From assembly GCA_937901025.1 (NCBI GenBank), contig CALCGR010000009.1, forward strand, positions 1 through 8,225: a DNA stretch of 8,225 nt, given 5' to 3'. Numbering within the stretch: position 1 is the stretch's first letter; each line of letters opens with the position of its first letter. The notes beneath the pieces are model-generated. The model worked only from the letters and a program-made list of their open reading frames with translations. It did no database searches and was not told the DNA's origin. This document shows positions 6,211 to 8,225 of the stretch, in pieces. Source of the stretch: an uncultured Bacteroidales bacterium. GTDB lineage: Bacteria > Bacteroidota > Bacteroidia > Bacteroidales > Paludibacteraceae. The translations under genes were made by a program, and so were the position numbers.

Positions 6211-6235
6211 TTAAAGCATAAGTTAATATGCTTAA
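6211..6235 (-). other. A/T-rich stem-loop over the stop codon of the MauE-thioredoxin gene
   Basis: TTAAAGCATA (6211-6220) pairs with TATGCTTAA (6227-6235) with one bulged A and the loop AGTTAA. The stem spans the TAA stop at 6234-6232. No T-run follows on the minus strand, so at best it is a weak terminator or a 3'-end stabiliser of the leftward transcript. Confidence 0.35.
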
Positions 6236-7116
6236 TTGTGAAAGAATAAGATTCCTGGAGAAGATACCGATTCTTCTACAGCATTACGAATAGTATCATT
6301 TTCAATCAACATCAACATCGGCAACGAATGGGTTAAAGAGCTCATCTGTTCAGACGGAATAGTAATAATATCAATCACCGGATGATATAGTTGATTAAAC
6401 ACTTCTTGGGCAGCAGAATCTGCAATAGCTATTCCTAAAACCTTATCTACAACATGCATAGTTTGATATTGCTCCACATTGGCAAAAGCATTTTGGCAAT
6501 GTGGGCAAGTAAAGGAAAACAAATAAACGGCATAAACAGAATCGGAAGAAAAAGAAACAATATCATCCATTCCAAAATCATGCGTTGAAATGGGTTTGAA
6601 ATGGGTTAAATGAATTTTGGGTAAAGCATAGGAAGTCCCCATGGTCATCCCAGTTAAGAAACATCCCACTATAGTCACGGCAAAAACGAGAACCAATTTC
6701 CGAAGCGGATGTATAACCTTTGATGTGTTATATCGCCAAAGGGTTAAACTCAATATTATCAAAACGCTGTTTCTACAATAAGTGACCCAAGGTTTGGTTC
6801 TTAATATATCTATTGAGCCAAAACAACCACAATCGGTAATTCCTAAAAATAGAATGCCGTACGCATAAATTAAACTGACTACAATCAAAAAAATTGCACT
6901 CATCAATGACACCCATTGTGTATATAAATTACACATTAGCATTGTGCCCAACACTAATTCGCTCAGGATAATGAGTGGTGCGAACACACTAAACCATGCC
7001 GGTCCGTATTGAAGAACGGTATCTGCAAAGTCTCCGGCACTCCACGCCTTGGCGAATCCTGACACCAAAAATACCAACCCTAATAGGGTGCGTGCTATGG
7101 TTTGATATACTTTCAT
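6232..7116 (-). CDS. MauE/DoxX-like membrane protein with C-terminal thioredoxin-like domain (CPHC)
   Basis: This is a 294-residue inner-membrane protein counted from the ATG at 7116. Hydrophobic segments at about 7-23, 44-62, 70-92, 115-127 and 140-158 form a DoxX/MauE-like region, with the short motif DCGCFG (95-100) typical of that family. Residues of about 165-294 look like a thioredoxin fold: FSFTCPHC (200-207) is a CxxC active site and SLPML (264-268) fits the cis-proline loop. CPHC is the sequence found in DsbA-type oxidases, so a role in making or shuffling envelope disulfides is plausible but inferred. A TTG two codons upstream (7122) has better spacing (8 bases) from AGGAGGT than the ATG does (14 bases), so the start is uncertain by two residues. 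It is the last gene of the AT-rich leftward cluster, 61 bases after the small lipoprotein gene. Confidence 0.8.
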   Translation of the reverse strand: MKVYQTIARTLLGLVFLVSGFAKAWSAGDFADTVLQYGPAWFSVFAPLIILSELVLGTMLMCNLYTQWVSLMSAIFLIVVSLIYAYGILFLGITDCGCFGSIDILRTKPWVTYCRNSVLIILSLTLWRYNTSKVIHPLRKLVLVFAVTIVGCFLTGMTMGTSYALPKIHLTHFKPISTHDFGMDDIVSFSSDSVYAVYLFSFTCPHCQNAFANVEQYQTMHVVDKVLGIAIADSAAQEVFNQLYHPVIDIITIPSEQMSSLTHSLPMLMLIENDTIRNAVEESVSSPGILFFHN

Positions 7117-7127
7117 ACACAAACAAA

Positions 7128-7164
7128 CGGACCTCCTGATAATGCACTATCACCAGGAAGTCCG
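7128..7164 (-). terminator. Hairpin between the lipoprotein and MauE-thioredoxin genes (terminator or attenuator)
   Basis: On the minus strand the arm at 7164-7148 pairs with the arm at 7141-7128. There is a 10-base-pair outer stem (CGGACTTCCT with AGGAGGTCCG, one G-U pair), a 3-base bulge, 4 more pairs and a 6-base loop. The hairpin begins 13 bases after the lipoprotein stop and is followed by TTTGTTTG. This is a short T-rich tail, so full or partial termination is plausible. The right arm contains AGGAGGT, the only Shine-Dalgarno-like sequence before the next gene. Confidence 0.65.
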
Positions 7165-7177
7165 AACTACTACAAAA

Positions 7178-7390
7178 TCACTTACAAGACCACTCTAATT
7201 TAATGTACTTCGAGGTAGGAGAACTATTTTGCAATAGGTTTTCAATATCCTTACAAGTACGATACTGGGAATCTGTTTGCATTTTCTGTGACATACCTGA
7301 TTGCTTTTCTGAGCAAGTACACTCTTTTTTGCAAGAAACACTCATACCTGCGATGCAGGCAACGGCAACAATTAATAAAACTTTTTTCAT
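7178..7390 (-). CDS. Small cysteine-containing lipoprotein, 70 residues
   Basis: The N-terminus MKKVLLIVAVACIAGMSVSC is a lipoprotein signal with lipobox SVSC and acylated C20. The mature part is 51 residues and carries four further cysteines, C24, C26, C46 and C69, enough for two disulfides, in the pattern CKKECTC near the lipid anchor. The residues after C20 are basic (KKE) rather than an acidic surface-export signal, so a periplasm-facing location is more likely. I do not recognise a functional family. The start is a good ATG in an A/T-rich context with no Shine-Dalgarno sequence, as is usual for Bacteroidota. It lies 102 bases after the barrel protein gene and 61 before the CPHC thioredoxin-like protein, which could act on its cysteines; that link is inference from context. 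Confidence 0.85.
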   Translation of the reverse strand: MKKVLLIVAVACIAGMSVSCKKECTCSEKQSGMSQKMQTDSQYRTCKDIENLLQNSSPTSKYIKLEWSCK

Positions 7391-7492
7391 TGTAAAATAA
7401 TTTTAAATTAAGAGCCATTTGTTTAATGTAGCACATAAAGTTGGCTCGTTACCTTTACGTACACTTTTTTTGTAAAACTATCTGATTATCTG

Positions 7493-8125
7493 TTAAAAAT
7501 AATAACGAACAGTGAGAGCGAAAGTTAAATAATCGTACAGTCCTTCTTTAAAGAAGTGAAAATTATCGGGGTCCGTCTTTGCTCCAGCATTGTTCAACCT
7601 CATGCCATTTAAGCCTTCTTTTATAGCCAATTGTTCTAATGGGTTGGACGGATCATACCAAAACTCTAAATAATCTAGACGCGCATATTTGAATCCAATG
7701 ACAGGTCGCCATTCAAAAGAAATCTGCAAGGGGAACCAAAAACGATATTCCAACCCTACTCGTCCCGTAGGACCAAACCAAAAGTTAGTAAACTCTTTCG
7801 GGACTTTGGAATGAAAATATGTTCCCGCACTCAACCCTACGCCCAAATACCAATTCATTTCACCCTTCTCGTTCCAAGGGATAGAGAGATTGAACGGATT
7901 AATCCAATCGTAAGTGAGAGAGCCATTAAAACCTTTGGTAAGACCAAAAAAATCCAAGTCCAGCGTCAGCATGGAGTTGTCAAACACATAATTTTGATAG
8001 GATGCACCCAAACCATACCCTGCACGCAAGCCGACGGCTCTGGGTTTAAAACTAAGTTCTTTGGCACTAACAACGGCAACACAGGTTATTGCCCATAAAA
8101 TCAAAAAGAAACGTTTTGTTTTCAT
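7493..8125 (-). CDS. Outer-membrane beta-barrel protein, 210 residues
   Basis: A signal peptide (residues 1-21, ending VVSA before K22) precedes a mature chain of amphipathic alternating strands rich in Y, F, W and G, such as AVGLRAGYGLGASY, MNWYLGVGLSAGTYF and TGRVGLEYRFWF. The chain ends in VRYYF with a terminal phenylalanine, the usual barrel C-terminal signal. The length suits an 8-stranded barrel. A longer segment at about 155-195 (YDPSNPLEQLAIKEGLNG onward) looks like an extracellular loop or plug. The specific function is not recognisable. The start ATG at 8125 is the first in frame with the signal peptide. It follows a leftward terminator by about 48 bases, so it probably begins its own transcript, although I see no clean TAnnTTTG promoter in that A/T-rich gap. 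Confidence 0.85.
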   Translation of the reverse strand: MKTKRFFLILWAITCVAVVSAKELSFKPRAVGLRAGYGLGASYQNYVFDNSMLTLDLDFFGLTKGFNGSLTYDWINPFNLSIPWNEKGEMNWYLGVGLSAGTYFHSKVPKEFTNFWFGPTGRVGLEYRFWFPLQISFEWRPVIGFKYARLDYLEFWYDPSNPLEQLAIKEGLNGMRLNNAGAKTDPDNFHFFKEGLYDYLTFALTVRYYF

Positions 8126-8172
8126 TGTTGTAATAATTAATTAAGTTGATTGATTATTAATTTGATATATAC

Positions 8173-8201
8173 AAAAAAAGTGGACTAAACTTTTTAATCC
8201 A
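8173..8201 (-). terminator. Leftward intrinsic terminator of a gene beyond the right edge
   Basis: On the minus strand TGGATTAAA (8201-8193) pairs with TTTAGTCCA (8189-8181), 9 pairs including one G-U, with a 3-base loop, followed by C and seven T (8179-8173). This implies that a leftward gene ends to the right of the window. No frame for that gene is visible in the last 24 bases. Confidence 0.75.
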
Positions 8202-8225
8202 CATTGTATAGGTATCGGCAAACAC

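Larger units (their letters stand above)
5998..6231. other. Non-coding spacer between convergent genes, with short repeats and stem-loops
   Basis: I see no supportable gene here. From left to right the spacer contains a C/T-rich stretch (about 5997-6023), a run of eight T (6026-6033), a CGTCCCTA-type tandem repeat (6049-6074), two stem-loops (6111-6126 and 6142-6161) joined by the direct repeat GCTACGGG (6126-6133 and 6137-6144), and an A/T-rich hairpin reaching the stop codon of the gene at 6232. Base composition changes here from GC-richer on the left to AT-richer on the right. Confidence 0.7.

Noticed and set aside
7203..7400. Rightward 65-residue frame opposite the small lipoprotein gene
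   Set aside because: The leftward frame has a clear lipoprotein signal and lipobox; the rightward one has no signal, domain or promoter.
7391..7492. Promoter for the small lipoprotein gene
   Set aside because: I found no TTTG on the minus strand and no TAnnTTTG match here; the nearest is TAGTTTTA, a partial match without a -33 partner. Co-transcription with the barrel gene is as likely.

Overview
The window looks like a chromosomal segment of a Bacteroidales (Bacteroidota) bacterium. The evidence is a TamA-type barrel protein with a lipobox (TamL), two exact matches to the Bacteroides housekeeping promoter (TTTG, 20-base spacer, TAnnTTTG), starts that mostly lack Shine-Dalgarno sequences, and small lipoproteins and barrel proteins of Bacteroidales type. 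Genus and species cannot be read from the sequence.

Layout. Positions 1-2996 hold a leftward operon: tamL (outer-membrane assembly lipoprotein), then rnhB (RNase HII) 2 bases later, then the first 23 codons of an unrecognised gene that overlaps the rnhB stop. Positions 2997-3094 are a compact divergent promoter region in which the two -33 elements form the arms of one palindrome. Positions 3095-5924 run rightward: a TrmH/SpoU-family RNA 2'-O-methyltransferase and thrS (threonyl-tRNA synthetase), closed by a strong intrinsic terminator at 5960-5997. Positions 5998-6231 are non-coding, with short tandem repeats and stem-loops. Positions 6232-8125 hold three leftward genes in visibly AT-richer DNA: an 8-stranded-type outer-membrane barrel protein, a 70-residue cysteine-containing lipoprotein, and a MauE/DoxX membrane protein fused to a thioredoxin-like domain with a CPHC motif. 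A leftward terminator at 8173-8201 separates them from whatever lies to the right.

How the genes work together. The left two thirds is core housekeeping: RNA primer removal, outer-membrane biogenesis, RNA modification and tRNA charging. The right third looks accessory. Its thioredoxin-like membrane protein and cysteine-containing lipoprotein could form a small envelope thiol-redox pair, but this is inference.

The most unusual signal is inside the methyltransferase gene. Three near-identical arrays, each four copies of an 8-base pyrimidine unit (consensus CYCTACYC), lie in the same phase and orientation. Each encodes a segment close to NPTPLLPYSSTP and sits at a predicted linker or loop. They look like in-frame insertions of an interspersed repeat that this enzyme tolerates.
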